A DNA stretch of 64,000 bases, from assembly GCF_032854445.1 (NCBI RefSeq), contig NC_088297.1, positions 14,807,335 through 14,871,334 of the forward strand, in the 5' to 3' direction. Shown one piece after another: positions 24,223 through 36,610 of this stretch (the first letter of the stretch is position 1; the number at the start of each line of letters is the position of its first letter). The position numbers were made by a program, and so were the translations under genes. Under the pieces are notes generated by a model. It was given only the letters and a program-made list of their open reading frames with translations, did no database searches and was not told where the DNA came from. The DNA is from Liolophura sinensis (taxonomy: Eukaryota > Mollusca > Polyplacophora > Chitonida > Chitonidae).

Positions 24223-24742
24223 TTCCAAACTGAGTCGTGTACAGTATAAATACAAGTACCATGTGGATGGCAGCATTAGTGTACAGAGATTTAGTATCTA
24301 TCAGTTATCAGTTTGGACAGCAGAACTTTATAACCACAGTGTGCAGGTGCCAGCTCAGACAGCTTGTACAGGTTGGACTTGTATAACGTAATTCGGTGGA
24401 GACTACCGAGTATTGGTGGAAAAAATGCATAAAACCAGCCTCATTATCTAGTGATTTTAAGTGCCATATTACTCAGATTAACGTACACTTTTTAACATTT
24501 TTTGGCACTCAGTTTAACAATATACATGTGTACATGTGTAGCTGGTTAGGAATAAATGATAAATCTGGACATTAATCCTTTAATTGTGAAAGTGGGTACT
24601 GATGGTCCAGTCTATGGCTGGAGCAAACCAAGCCAGCTGTGAAATAAACCACTGCCTTCAGCTTCGTCAGGTACGATCATGTCCACTGTACTGTACATGG
24701 CTGACAAATCTGCTACTTTAATTATTAAAAAAAATTATTCAC

Positions 24743-24825
24743 TTATTTATTTGATTGGTGTTTCATGCCGAATTCAAGAAGTCAAGAATATGATGGGAGG
24801 AAACTGGGCATAGCCCAGGGAAATT
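24743..24825 (-). mobile_element. RUDI-like SINE fragment
   Basis: Short tail-proximal piece with an internal deletion. Confidence 0.7.
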
Positions 24826-25980
24826 ATTGCAAAAATGCACACTTAAGCTATATTTGTGTACATATAATTTTAAGATTTTAGAGTCAAAGTCATATGTCTT
24901 AAATCACTAAATAAAAGGGTCAGAAGTAAGAAAGCAGGATAATTATAGTACAGCAGTACACCATAAATAATTTGCTATTGAAATGTCTGTTTTACTGTTA
25001 ATGATTATTCAGAAGAACAGTGAGTCAACAGAAGGGTATTCCCCTGTAGAAAACCAGGATTACCTAACATTGTGCAATCCTCTAAGCTAGCTACATGTAG
25101 CTCACACACGTATGTGTTTATCACATTTGTTGTTTTGCATGCTTGAATCATAATTATGCTTACCACATACATGTACATTATTCTCAAGCTGAGAAATTTA
25201 GAAAAGTGTTTTTCCTGAAAAATTATTTACAAGGAGAATGTAAAAAAAAAAAAAAAAAAAAAAAGTTCAGTAATATGAAATACTAGAATAAACCCGTTTG
25301 TTCCTTCTTTTTCATGGTAATTAATGTTTACCATTCCTTGTGAAGTCACTGACACTGACTTTTTCAACCCACTTTAGTTTTGTCCGGAGAGATTGAGACA
25401 CCAGACAATATTGGATTATTAATTCCCACAATCCTTCATTAAAACAAACCGCTTGCAATATTATTCTTTGGTACTTAATTATTTAACCTCTTCATCCACT
25501 TCTGTAACCATTGTTTTTAAACAATTGTGGGGTGTAGAGTAATAGTTTACACAGTTTTATGCAGCTTGCATCTTAAATGACACAAACAAATCACTTTTAG
25601 TCGGGTTTTTATAATATAAATTCCTGACCATCACAAAACAAAACTGTTTGCAATGATATTCTTTGTTTGTGTGGCCGTCTCAAGATAGCCTACTCTACCA
25701 CACAAATAAGACAATCCACAGATAAATGATATCCAGGATATTGATCTGACCTCTGATTGGGTAATTACCTCAGCCTTGAAGACACAACAGTTTGACCTGT
25801 GACCTTTGCATGACAGAGGGCTTTACTACCGCAGGTATCATAAATTATACACCTTTTTAGAAATCCAAGGCCGCATGGGTATTTCCTACAGGCTGTAACG
25901 ATTTAAAACATTCACAAAAACAAAACAAAAATTATTTTGTTAAAATCATGAAACTGTTCTCTTTGAAACAGCCCAAATCA
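24826..25980. other. no gene seen
   Basis: Includes an A-run (25243-25264) and a diverged copy of the repeat seen near 9.7 and 12.5 kb at about 25490-25630. Confidence 0.4.
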
Positions 25981-25996
25981 GCCAAGTTTAATGCCC

Positions 25997-26200
25997 TAAT
26001 TCCTCAACCTTATATGAAAGAACAACTTTAAGTGCAGTATTATGGACATTTTTAATTTGATTTTGGAGATAAAATTACACGGACTGGCTATTTTCTGGGC
26101 TTTAACTTAAGTATAAGTTTTTTCAGCCTGCACGCAATAATGTCTTCAGAATACTCCTGAATAAACATCTTACAAACACGCGAAAAAGTTAACGAACTGC
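25997..26200. mobile_element. MITE-like element A3
   Basis: Starts TAATTCCTCAACCTTATATG. The interior reads in the opposite sense to A4. The right end is degraded (GCGAAAAAGTTAACGAA). Confidence 0.5.
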
Positions 26201-26401
26201 AGTAGTACAGCACTGGCTTATTCATTAACTTGAAAGAATGACTTATTTACTTGGATTGAGTTCATCACTGTCCTCAGGAATGTTTTTCTTTCGAGAAAAT
26301 ACTCTACCGAGTGCCCAGAGTAAAAACCATCCTATTTTCTTCCCGGGCACTCCTACCAGACAAACCTCTTGACATATAGTAACAGGGACGCACCTGGATT
26401 T

Positions 26402-26722
26402 GAGTGAGTGAGTGAGTGCTTGGGGTTTAACGTCGTACTCAACAATTTTTCAGTCATATGACGACGAGAGTGCATGAAATGTGCATCCTTACTGCAGGAC
26501 GGATTTCCACCGCTCTTTTGCCTAGAGCTGCTTCACTGAGATGCCTTACCGAAGGCAAGTAAGCCGCCCCGCCTGAGTCAGTACACTGATACAGGTCAAC
26601 CAGACGTTACACTATCCCCTTCATGCTGAACACCCAGCGAGGAAATTACAACTCCCTCCTTTAAGGTCTAAGGTGTGACTCGACCCAGGATTCACCCTAG
26701 ATCTACCGCCTCCCGAAACACC
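26402..26722 (-). mobile_element. second-family SINE
   Basis: Begins TGAGTGAGTGAGTGCTTGGG and ends in a degraded tRNA-like head near CACCCTAGATCTACCGCC. Confidence 0.85.
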
Positions 26723-28854
26723 TGTATTTGAATTTGCAACCTCCTTAACCAGAAGCTAATTGGGTGCAGGTAGACAGTTGGGTGGCTAAAAGCCAAATGG
26801 GGCCCTTCAGCATCATGCAATGAAGCTTATACTGCTGCAAACTGTTGGAATTAGCGATACTCCAACTACTGACACAGTATTATGCTCACATTGTGGTAGA
26901 CACTCCTTGACCACACCAAATGAAGACATCATGGTAATCATTTTGAAGTGAAACTGTCTTGGAACTGACACACAATGTACTATTCACATTTTAGCAACAT
27001 CCAAAGTTCACAGAAAACAATTAACTCTGAAGCACATTTTCCTGGCAAGAAGGGTATCAGCCTACATATATACATCTAATCCTTAAAATTTATCTCACTA
27101 AGGTAATCAGAGCTCTAAGGTAAATAGAGCTCTAAGGATAAAGCAAACTGATTAATTTGGTCAAAGGCTTGATTATCTCAGTGCCACCTGCCAGACAAAC
27201 AATAGTGTAACTGCAAAAAAAATAGACATTTCATTTTCGATTTAAGTAATATTCGGAACTTCCTCATCAGGAGAACGGTATAAGCAAGACTGAACCATTA
27301 GGGACACATACATGTAGAAGTTGATCAGATTTTTCAAACTGTGTCCTTAAGGCATGTGGCTCCTTCACAGTTGGTCACCCATTCTGTAAACCCGTAACTC
27401 CAAACGAACAATACATGCACACACGTCCATATAATACTAGGTAATGTGAGGTCAGCTAAGCCTTATTAATGCCTTTTGTGTACAGGAAACACTAGCAGTA
27501 ATATATGGTCTACACACACAATGGACAGTCGAGTACCCTGACTATAAGAGTCCTGGGCACCCCTCAGGCAGTGCTTAATCATGCTATAGCGTTTTAGCTC
27601 ATACCATATTTCTATACATTTATTTGCACCTGCAAGAGGTACTGGTATATCATACGCAATGACATCAGTATGAAAGAGGAATTTGGAGTAGTGTGATTTT
27701 ACTGCTGATCAAGAAGAACGGTTTCCAGAAAGCAGAGTCTAAGGTATATTACATGTTTACACAGATTTATCATTATTTTTTTTAATCTTTCAGAATGTCA
27801 AAGGATGTCTGGAAACACTTGACTTTTATTTCTTTATATGGAGTTTAGGATGTGGTCTAACATACATAAAAGAACAAAAAAAATTCTCAGCTTTCTTTTT
27901 GGGTGTAAAAATATCTTTAAACTACAGTTCTCCAAATAGGCCCTAGCAGTTGGACCGGAAACTAGCCTGCTGTGGTGAAGTCAACAGTGACAGCTGTTAG
28001 TGGACGGAGATTCGGAATAAGGTAGTGCTGCGTTCCCTGCATGTTCATTGATGACATTACTTCTGAACATTCCCAACCCTTGACCAAAAATGTGCATAAA
28101 ATAGAGAGGTTAATTATTAAGAAATATAAAATATGTCCCCAAAATGAATTTTTCCCCGCATTTTTTGTCATATCTATCTTTGTTTCCTCAAAATCATACT
28201 GTTTGTTTTATAAGTTTTTTCAAGCATCCTTTCATTAGGTCTATCAGAAAATACCTGCAAGTATGAACTGAAATTCGATCACCATCTGTTTAAACACTTT
28301 ATGACATTGTCACATGTATTAACTATTCTGGGATCTACTTATCCTCTTACACATAGAGATCTCTATATGCAGTGCATACATAAATCCATCACCTCTATGG
28401 TAATCATAAATTACAATCAAACTGTAATAAGCTGTAATAAAATGGGAACTGGGCCATGAGCGTTGTCTGTGATCAGGTGTTAGAAAGTAACACTGAGTGG
28501 TCATAAATTCCTTGTTACACAGCTATTTTGTTTGATTAAACAGTAACAAACCTGACGCTGTTAACGGCTGATAAAGATCTATATTCATGCATTCATTCAT
28601 TACATACATATCCTGCTTTACATCGCAGATAATGTGGTCTAAATGGTGTAAATGTGGTTCCAAGGTCAGGTGAGCAGTTGTAATTAAAAAATAAAGGAAT
28701 ATCCTTTAATTCGGCATGAATGTGTTCGGGGACATGTCGTAACAAAACTGTTCCATATTTATGTGATTACTTAGCTGAATGGTTAATGCCTGTCTGAATA
28801 ACGTCTGCATTGAAGAATTTTTGACATAACAACAGTCAGTTATGTGCTGAGTTT
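26723..28854. other. no gene seen
   Basis: AT-rich unique-looking DNA. Short frames at 27962 and 28041 overlap antisense and have no support. Confidence 0.4.
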
Positions 28855-29350
28855 ATGGCCTCATGGTGAGTTTATGGCCTCATGGTGAGTTTATGACATC
28901 ATGGTGAGTTTATGACATCATGGTGAGTTTATGACATCATGGTGAGTTTACGACATCATGGTGAGTTTATGACATCGTGACGAGCTTATGACCTGACAGT
29001 GACCTCACAACTTTACATTGAGTTAATGCCTTCACATTGAGTTTATGACTTGGCAGTGACATTTTTATTGAGTTTATGACCTGACGGTGAGTTTATGAAA
29101 TATGACCTGTTAGTTTATGACCTGACAGTGAGTTTATAACCTGACAGTGAGTTTATGATATGATGTTGAGCTTCTGCAATATGACCTGACACTGTGTTTA
29201 TGACATGACAGTGAGTTTATGACCTGATGGTGAGTTCATGCAATATGACCTGAGTGAGTTTATGACCTGACGGTGAGTTCATGCAATATGACCTCAGTGA
29301 GTTTGTGACCTAACAGTGAGTTCATGCCATATGGCCTCACTGAGTTTATC
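28855..29350. repeat. ~19-bp tandem repeat array
   Basis: Units of GTGAGTTTATGACATCATG begin near 28865 and decay into variants with GACCTGACAGTGAGTTTATG to about 29350. Confidence 0.85.
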
Positions 29351-29421
29351 GCCACAAGGCGATGGGGTAGATTGGCTGTTGAAAGCAAGAAAACATTTTA
29401 TGGAAATTGTAACTCGCTCAC

Positions 29422-29630
29422 GTAATTCTTCAACCTTTTCACATGTTTACAGGGTGTTTACTCAAGCATATTCTGAAAGCATTACTCTGTGTGGACTGAC
29501 AAAATAGTACTTTTGTCCTGAAATTGGCCAACCCAGTCAATGTAGTTTTAATTGTCTCCAAAATCTAAATTAAAACGCGCATACATTGCACTGAATATTG
29601 CTCTTTCACATGTGAAAAGGTTGAGGAAAT
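29422..29630. mobile_element. MITE-like element A4
   Basis: Left end TAATTCTTCAACCTTTTCAC and right end CATGTGAAAAGGTTGAGGAA are inverted copies of each other. This is the best-preserved TIR pair of the family here. Confidence 0.7.
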
Positions 29631-29944
29631 GAGGTACATTCTGCATATACTTTCCATCAGGACAAAGAAAGAGAAGATGAATGATAAAGAAAGAATATAA
29701 TGCGCATATTTTATACATTTTCAGTAACGATCCATTGAAGTGAGGGTTGGAAATGAGAAGAAGAAAGAAATGACAATTAATTGAAGAATTACTGGATGAA
29801 GGCTTTCAAGACCAAAACCTATGAGTCATGAGAATAAGAAGTTGTGAGATTAATGGAGCATGTGCTAAACTAGCTGCAATGATTTTCAAGTCAAATAAAA
29901 ATAAAAAGACTCTGTGATGGGAAGGGGAATCACAACTGATTCAG

Positions 29945-30243
29945 AAAAAAAGAACTCCAAAATCAAGAAGTTTTAAGCGTGATTTTAGAACTCTAAAGGC
30001 AAATTTTAGATGTCATTTAAAGAACTCCAAAAGCATGAAGTCTGATGTGTGATTTAACGAGCTCCCATCAGCACGAAGTTTGAAGTGTGACTTACAGAAC
30101 TCCAAAAGCATGAAGTTTGAAGTGTGATTTAAAGAACTCCCATGAACAAGAAGATTGAAGTGTGATTTAAAGAACTCCATCAGCAAGAAGTCTGAAGTGT
30201 GATTTAAAGAACTTCGAAACCAAGAAGTCTGAAGTGTGACTAA
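29945..30243. repeat. ~37-bp tandem repeat, about 7 units
   Basis: Units resemble AAAGAACTCC....AGCA.GAAGT.TGAAGTGTGATTT. They create an apparent 121-codon minus-strand frame. Confidence 0.8.
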
Positions 30244-30689
30244 GAGCCCAGGAATCCTTAACAAGGCTTTTTGTCCCTGCTGTTTCTGACAGTCCTCTGT
30301 AATATCTGAATGAATTTCCATGATTTGGGAAAAATCCCCAGGAAACTGAACTACCATCTCACAGAGCATTTTTAACAACTAGTAATCAATTATGTTTACT
30401 CGTTAGTTAACAGCACTGAGGCTAAGGGATACCAAAGAAATCCAATACACCATACGGTTTTCAAAAACTCACTGAATTTCTACGATCTGACTATAAACTA
30501 ACTTGCGAACTTACAGAGACGTCATTCATGTGTTTCTGATGAAAATCACACCAAACTGGTAATTAGGCCTTTCTTCGAAAGGTCTTAGGCTTTCAAAAAA
30601 TGACTCAATGAAAAGTTGTCAGAACAATCTACCAGAGCCTGTAATTATTTGATGGATAATTTGGTTTGAGGACAACAGCTAGACCGAGG

Positions 30690-33600
30690 ATGAATCCATT
30701 ACACCGGAAGGTTCTCGATCAACACAGGAAAGCTCTGGTACAGGACTTAATCCTGACCGAAGACTTCAGGGCGGAGCTACGTCAATCTGACCTTTTCCCG
30801 GAGGGCATGATTGACCTGATCATGGTAAGTTAAAACTACGAAGAATTGGTTGTTTTAAAGACAAAATTCTTTATTAAGAAAAATAGGGTAGTTAGAAAAT
30901 TCTTGACTACTTTTTTTTTTTTTTTTTTTTGGCTAACGGAAAGGTATGGATTTCTAAGAAAATAACAGCAACAAGAAAAAAAATTGTATCAGAATTTTAA
31001 CAAAAATAGTTTGAGAGATTTTTGAGGGTTTAAGTTACGCCTGATGAACAGAATTTTAATACTGGCCTTAGCACACTGTTTAAGGAGTCAAGGAGGCTAC
31101 TGGCCGGACTTTATTTGTATGTTTATTTATCAATTTAACATACAATAATTCATTTGATAACCTTATATTCAAGCATTAGGATACTTGTGCGTAGTTGTGG
31201 AAAGTCATAATGCTGTCTTTAACATATTGATAGAACAAGCAATACATAATAATATGCTAATCCCATTGACTTTCAATTCAGAACAGCCAGTATATATCTA
31301 CACATTGTGCAGTAATGAGAATTTGACTTCTGGACCCGGGGTTGCTCACTCAATTGTTTAAACCATTCAGCCCCTGACCAAAATGAGCCTGTAGCCTCCA
31401 ATCCACCACTTAATTTATTACATACTGTAACAAGTGTTAGTCTGAAAGGTTGTCATTATCTGAAACGAGAAATTTTGTAACTGAAACAGTTCAGTCATCC
31501 ATTCATTTAATAACATCATATCATTATGCTAAAACAAAACTGAAACAACTGTTTGTAAGCCTAAGTGAGAGACTAAAAAGCTGAGATACTACAATATGGC
31601 TCGCTTGCTATATTGCCATAGTGGTGTAAGCAACCTTCATCAATTCATTCAATGAAAGAAGCAGAGAGCCCAATGCAGTACCAACATGACCAAACATTTA
31701 AAAAAAATCTTCCGTCAAAATTTTCCTGTCACAGTATAATTGCTTTCATTGAAGGCTGAAAGAATCAGAGGAGAGAGGGTGCTAAAGATGCTTGAGCTGC
31801 TCCCAACCAGGGGCCCTACAGCATTTGACACATTCCAGTCCATTCTAGAAAAGGATTATCCTTGGCTTCAAAAAGGCCTTCAGGAGGATCTGGACAAGGA
31901 AATAGCAGCACAACAACAACATGGTATGAGTGAGTGAGTGCTTAGGGTTTAAAGTCGTACTTAACAATTTTCAGTCATATGACGACGAAGGAATCATTAG
32001 GGTGTATGTACGTGCAATGTGCCTCCTTGTTGCAGGACGGATTTCCACTGCTCTTTTATCTAGTGCTGCTTCACTCAGACGACTTACCGAAGGCAAGTAA
32101 GCCGCATCGCCCGAGCCATTATACTGACACGGGTCGACCAGTCATTGCGCTATCCCCTTCATGATGAATGCCAAGCGAGGAAGTTACAACTTCCTCTTTT
32201 AAAGTCTTAGGTGTGACTCGATCAAGGATTGATCCTGGATCTACCGCTACTGAAGCGGACGCTCTACCAACTGTGCTATCCAGGCCGGTCAACATGGTAT
32301 GAAATACTTCTGGGATAATGTACATTTAAATGTAACTATCTGTTAAAAGTCATCTCAAGCAAACATCATGTAAACCTTGGTGTACACAAGAGCTCAAGAA
32401 GTTACTTCCATGTAACTGAACCCAACGCAACTGAACTATTCATAGTTCTAGAGTGATGGTATAACTGCTCTGAGCCAATCATCAGCACACTCTTTGGTCA
32501 CATGACAAAAGTACTGGAGGTGCAAATTTTGCCCAGGTGAGATAGGCAATGAGGAAGATTTTAGTATAAAAAATGAAAAATATAGCTTTTGGGTAAGCAA
32601 TTTGTTATGGAAAAGTAATCAGAATGTGTCTCGCCTTCAAATGTGATAGTTTCAGTGTCATGTAGCACTCTGAACTTTAAGAATCGGCAAAAAACAGGAT
32701 TTCGCCCATTTAGCTCCACGTTATTTATTACCTCCTGCTCCTTAGCATGTAAACTCACCTCACTGAGACAATATCAGTGTGCAAAATGTTGATGCGTCCA
32801 CCTGCTGCACAAGCTGTTTGCTCAATTATGACAGGTTGAATAAAATCTTAAGTTTTAAAGATTAAAATGTAAGAAGTTAGAAACTCATACAGTTTAATAT
32901 TTTGCTTATTTGGAGATCATTAAAGATGTTAGTCGGCTCAGGTCTTCAAAGGACTCACTGGAGAATTGAAATCCATCGGCACCGTCTTTTGTTAGGGGAG
33001 ATAACTAACGTGCCAGCATATGTCAGCCTAACAGTTATTGCCTGTCGCCCAGACATCGTTCTGTGTGCCGAATCACTATTTTCCCCCTGACGCTGGCTAT
33101 CTAACAGATGTTACGTAATCTGCCTTGTCAACACGAATCGGTTCTAAGTGGAAACCCTAGAGTCTAAACCTTCTGATCTTGATGATAAATCTGAAGAAAA
33201 TGACCTGTCTGGCCGTAGTGTGGATGAAAACATGACCTGTGTTTGAGTACAATTATTGCCTATACTGATGCTATTATTACAGTGATGATTTGTAAGTACT
33301 GCAAAGGACCTAAACCAAACAATCGCAAAATAAATTTGTGAATATTTCGTAAAAATGTTGCTAAAAACTGGTTCCCTGACTGGGAAAATTCTATAGAGAC
33401 CAGTATCAAACATCATCTGTCAAATACGACAGGTAAAATAAAAAAAAAAAACCCTCCCGAATACGATAATGGCATAATGATATAGTTATCATGAAAAATA
33501 CAGAATAATGAAATAGTGTGTCACAGCGATTCACATGATCGGCAATTTTTTATGTTTTAGTTCGCTGCAGTTCAGACCATGACCATGAAAACCATGTTGT

Positions 33601-34537
33601 CAGAAGTCGAGCCTCATCTTTCCTCCACAAAAAGTTTGGGCAAAGTCGGAAAATATCAGAAAAAGATAAGCGTGCCATAGAGAAATGGCTGTCAGACTGT
33701 GTTCAAGAGGAGAGAACCCTGTGGAAGCAAAAGTTGGAAAACCAAGCACGAAGCAATGCTCGATCTACAGAAAAAGGCATGGAGGATATATCCTCGCAGA
33801 TAGAGATCCTCAATCTGAAACTAGAGATGTGTTTGTTTGATTCCACCCAGACCGGGGAGGAGGATGAAGAAACGGCTGTCAAGTCCAAACTGCATCGTAA
33901 TTTAAAACCTGAGGACGCGATCCTATACCTGGATCAGAACATTAACAATGTGCGTGAAAAGCTGCGATCTTTGAGCACTGATCAAGAAAGGTGTCTTCAG
34001 GTGGCCTTGGTAGACATAAATCCAGGCGAAGTGGGCGCAGCACGAGTTAATCCGTCATCCTCAACATCGGTTTACAAAGAAGTGGTCCGAATGAAACGAT
34101 ATTATGAGAAGAAGATTCAAGACATTTTGACTGAGAAAGAAGCTGTTGAATGTCTACAGAAAGAAAAAATCGAGGAGTTAATGGCCGATAACCTTGATAT
34201 GATTGAGGCGAGGAACAAGCAAATGGATGAAACTAGGAACAACCAAAAAGAGATGTTCAGCCTACAGATGAAAAAGGGCAAACTGGAGGAGCGGATCCAG
34301 AGGCTAGAAGCAACGATCAGAGAGCAGACCAAAACTATCGAGAATATGAAAAGTCATCTGAACAGCACTCAAAGACACAAAGACAAACCTCTGAGTAACC
34401 AAAGTAACTGGCAAATCATGAGAGGTCAAAGGGGAACCCTGGCTTCACAGAGAACCAAACGCCGAATTCTCTCCAAAGTGAACAGCACATACTTGACCGA
34501 AACGACAAAGCCTTTGAACAAAACAACGAAGGAATAG
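30690..34537 (+). CDS. CARD-coiled-coil protein (paralogue 3)
   Basis: Three exons, all in phase: 30690-30824, 31755-31923 and 33561-34537, giving 426 residues. Residues about 1-95 are a CARD, a death-fold domain that assembles apoptosis and inflammatory signalling complexes by pairing with other CARDs. The sign is LPTRGPTAFDTFQSIL followed by WLQKGL, closely matching the C-terminal half of CRADD/caspase-type CARDs. The intron falls mid-CARD. Residues 144-156 carry WLSDCVQEERTLW, the module shared with the 6.8-kb and 19.2-kb genes. Residues about 230-320 are coiled coil. The tail is basic (KRRILSKV). It lacks the Cys/His finger of its two neighbours. CARD plus coiled coil recalls BCL10/CARD9-type adaptors in layout only. 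A SINE sits immediately after the exon 2 donor. Confidence 0.88.
31930..32289 (-). mobile_element. second-family SINE whose TSD contains a 5' splice site
   Basis: Full length, with tRNA-like head at the right (GCTCTACCAACTGTGCTATC). CAACATGGTATGA is duplicated at 31917-31929 and 32290-32302. The duplicated word spans the exon 2/intron 2 boundary of the CARD gene (CATG|GTATGA). Confidence 0.95.
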
Positions 34538-34928
34538 ACGCTTGACAAGACAATGACTTTGTACAGTCACACTGGATCAGTATTGCATGCACGTCATCTT
34601 AAATGTGCAAGACAACGACAGAAAGAGAAGTGATGTCTGAAAAGCCCATACATGTATGTAGTTTTGTTGTCAATGGTGAGAAAAACGACCTGAACCAGAT
34701 ATTATATAAATATATATCACCAGTGAATATATACATGTTTTCAACTTTTCCTGGAACTCTGGATACCACAAGGAATATTACTGACTGAAGTATTTTGCTT
34801 GAATTTGGATTTCTGTATTTCTTTTTGTGAATAAGAGATTCCTGAATCCAAACATTATGTCATTGCAAAAAACACTGATGCATTTCATAAATAACAAAAC
34901 CCAAAAATGTTTTTTTTTACATTACATC
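34538..34928. other. 3' UTR/flank of the CARD gene
   Basis: No finger-like exon found downstream of the stop. No convincing AATAAA before the minisatellite. Confidence 0.4.
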
Positions 34929-36610
34929 AACTTGGATGTTTGTTCTTCAGTTTGGACATCAGTGTGTTACATGAATGCAAACTTGGATGTTTGTTCTTCA
35001 GTTTGGACATCAGTGTGTTACATGAATGCAAACTTGGATGTCTGTTCTTCAGTTTGGTCATCAGTGTGCTAGATGGATGCAAACTTGGATGTTTGTTCTT
35101 CAGTTTGGACATCAGTGTGCTAGATGGATGCAAACTTGGATGTTTGTTCTTCAGTTTGGACATCAGTGTGTTACATGAATGCAAACTTGGATGTTTGTTC
35201 TTCAGTTTGGACATCAGTGTGTTACATGAATGCAAACTTGGATGTTTGTTCTTCAGTTTGGACATCAGTGTGATACATGGATGCAAACTTGGACGTCTGT
35301 TCTTCAGTTTGGACATCAGTGTGTTACATGAATGCAAACTTGGATGTTTGTTCTTCAGTTTGGACATCAGTGTGTTACATGAATGCAAACTTGGATGTTT
35401 GTTCTTCAGTTTGGACATCAGTGTGTACATGGATGCAAACTTGGACGTCTGTTCTTCAGTTTGGACATCAGTGTGTTACATGAATGCAAACTTGGATGTC
35501 TGTTCTTCAGTTTGGACATCAGTGTGTTATATGGATGCAAACTTGGATGTTTGTTCTTCAGTATGGACATCAGTGTGTTACATGAATGTAAACTTGGATG
35601 TCTGTTCTTCAGTTTGGACATCAGTGTGATACATGGATGCAAACTTGGATGTTTGTTCTTCAGTTTGGACATCAGTGTGATACATGGATGCAAACTTGGA
35701 TGTTTGTTCTTCAGTTTGGACATCAGTGTGTTACATGAATGCAAACTTGGATGTTTGTTCTTCAGTTTGGACATCAGTGTGTTACATGAATGCAAACTTG
35801 GATGTTTATTCTTCAGTTTGGACATCAGTGTGTTACATGAATGCAAACTTGGATGTCTGTTCTTCAGTTTGGACATCAGTGTGATACATGGATGCAAACT
35901 TGGACGTCTGTTCTTCACTTTGGACATCAGTGTGTTACATGAATGCAAACTTGGATGTCTGTTCTTCAGTTTGGACATCAGTGTGTTACATGGATGCAAA
36001 CTTGGATGTTTGTTCTTCAGTATGGACATCAGTGTGTTACATGAATGCAAACTTGGATGTCTGTTCTTCAGTTTGGACATCAGTGTGTTACATGAATGCA
36101 AACTTGGATGTTTGTTCTTCAGTTTGGACATCAGTGTGTTACATGAATGCAAACTTGGATGTCTGTTCTTCAGTTTGGTCATCAGTGCGCTAGATGGATG
36201 CAAACTTGGATGTTTGTTCTTCAGTTTGGACATCAGTGTGTTACATGAATGCAAACTTGGATGTCTGTTCTTCAGTTTGGACATCAGTGTGATACATGGA
36301 TGCAAACTTGGACGTCTGTTCTTCAGTTTGGACATCAGTGTGTTACATGAATGCAAACTTGGATGTCTGTTCTTCAGTTTGGACATCAGTGTGATACATG
36401 GATGCAAACTTGGATGTTTGTTCTTCAGTATGGACATCAGTGTGTTACATGAATGTAAACTTGGATGTTTGTTATTCAGTTTGGACATCAGCGTGATACA
36501 TGGATGCAAACTTGGATGTTTGTTCTTCAGTTTGGACATCAGTGTGTTACATGAATGCAAACTTGGATGTCTGTTCTTCAGTTTGGTCATCAGTGTGCTA
36601 GATGGATGCA
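34929..36610. repeat. 51-bp minisatellite, 33 units
   Basis: The unit begins AACTTGGATGT(T/C)TGTTCTTC and ends with ACATGAATGCA, ATACATGGATGCA or CTAGATGGATGCA. Thirty-two units are 51 bp and one (about 35374-35423) is 50 bp, which exactly accounts for 1682 bp. Because 51 is divisible by 3, several frames stay open for hundreds of codons on both strands, for example repeated KLGCLFFSLDISVLHEC on plus. I treat it as non-coding: no start, splice site or codon bias favours one frame. Confidence 0.97.

Noticed and set aside
30013..30378. 121-codon minus-strand frame with NHTSDF repeats
   Set aside because: Translation of the ~37-bp tandem array. No convincing start or splice context.
34929..36610. 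CRISPR array
   Set aside because: Units are directly adjacent with no unique spacers, and the genome is animal.
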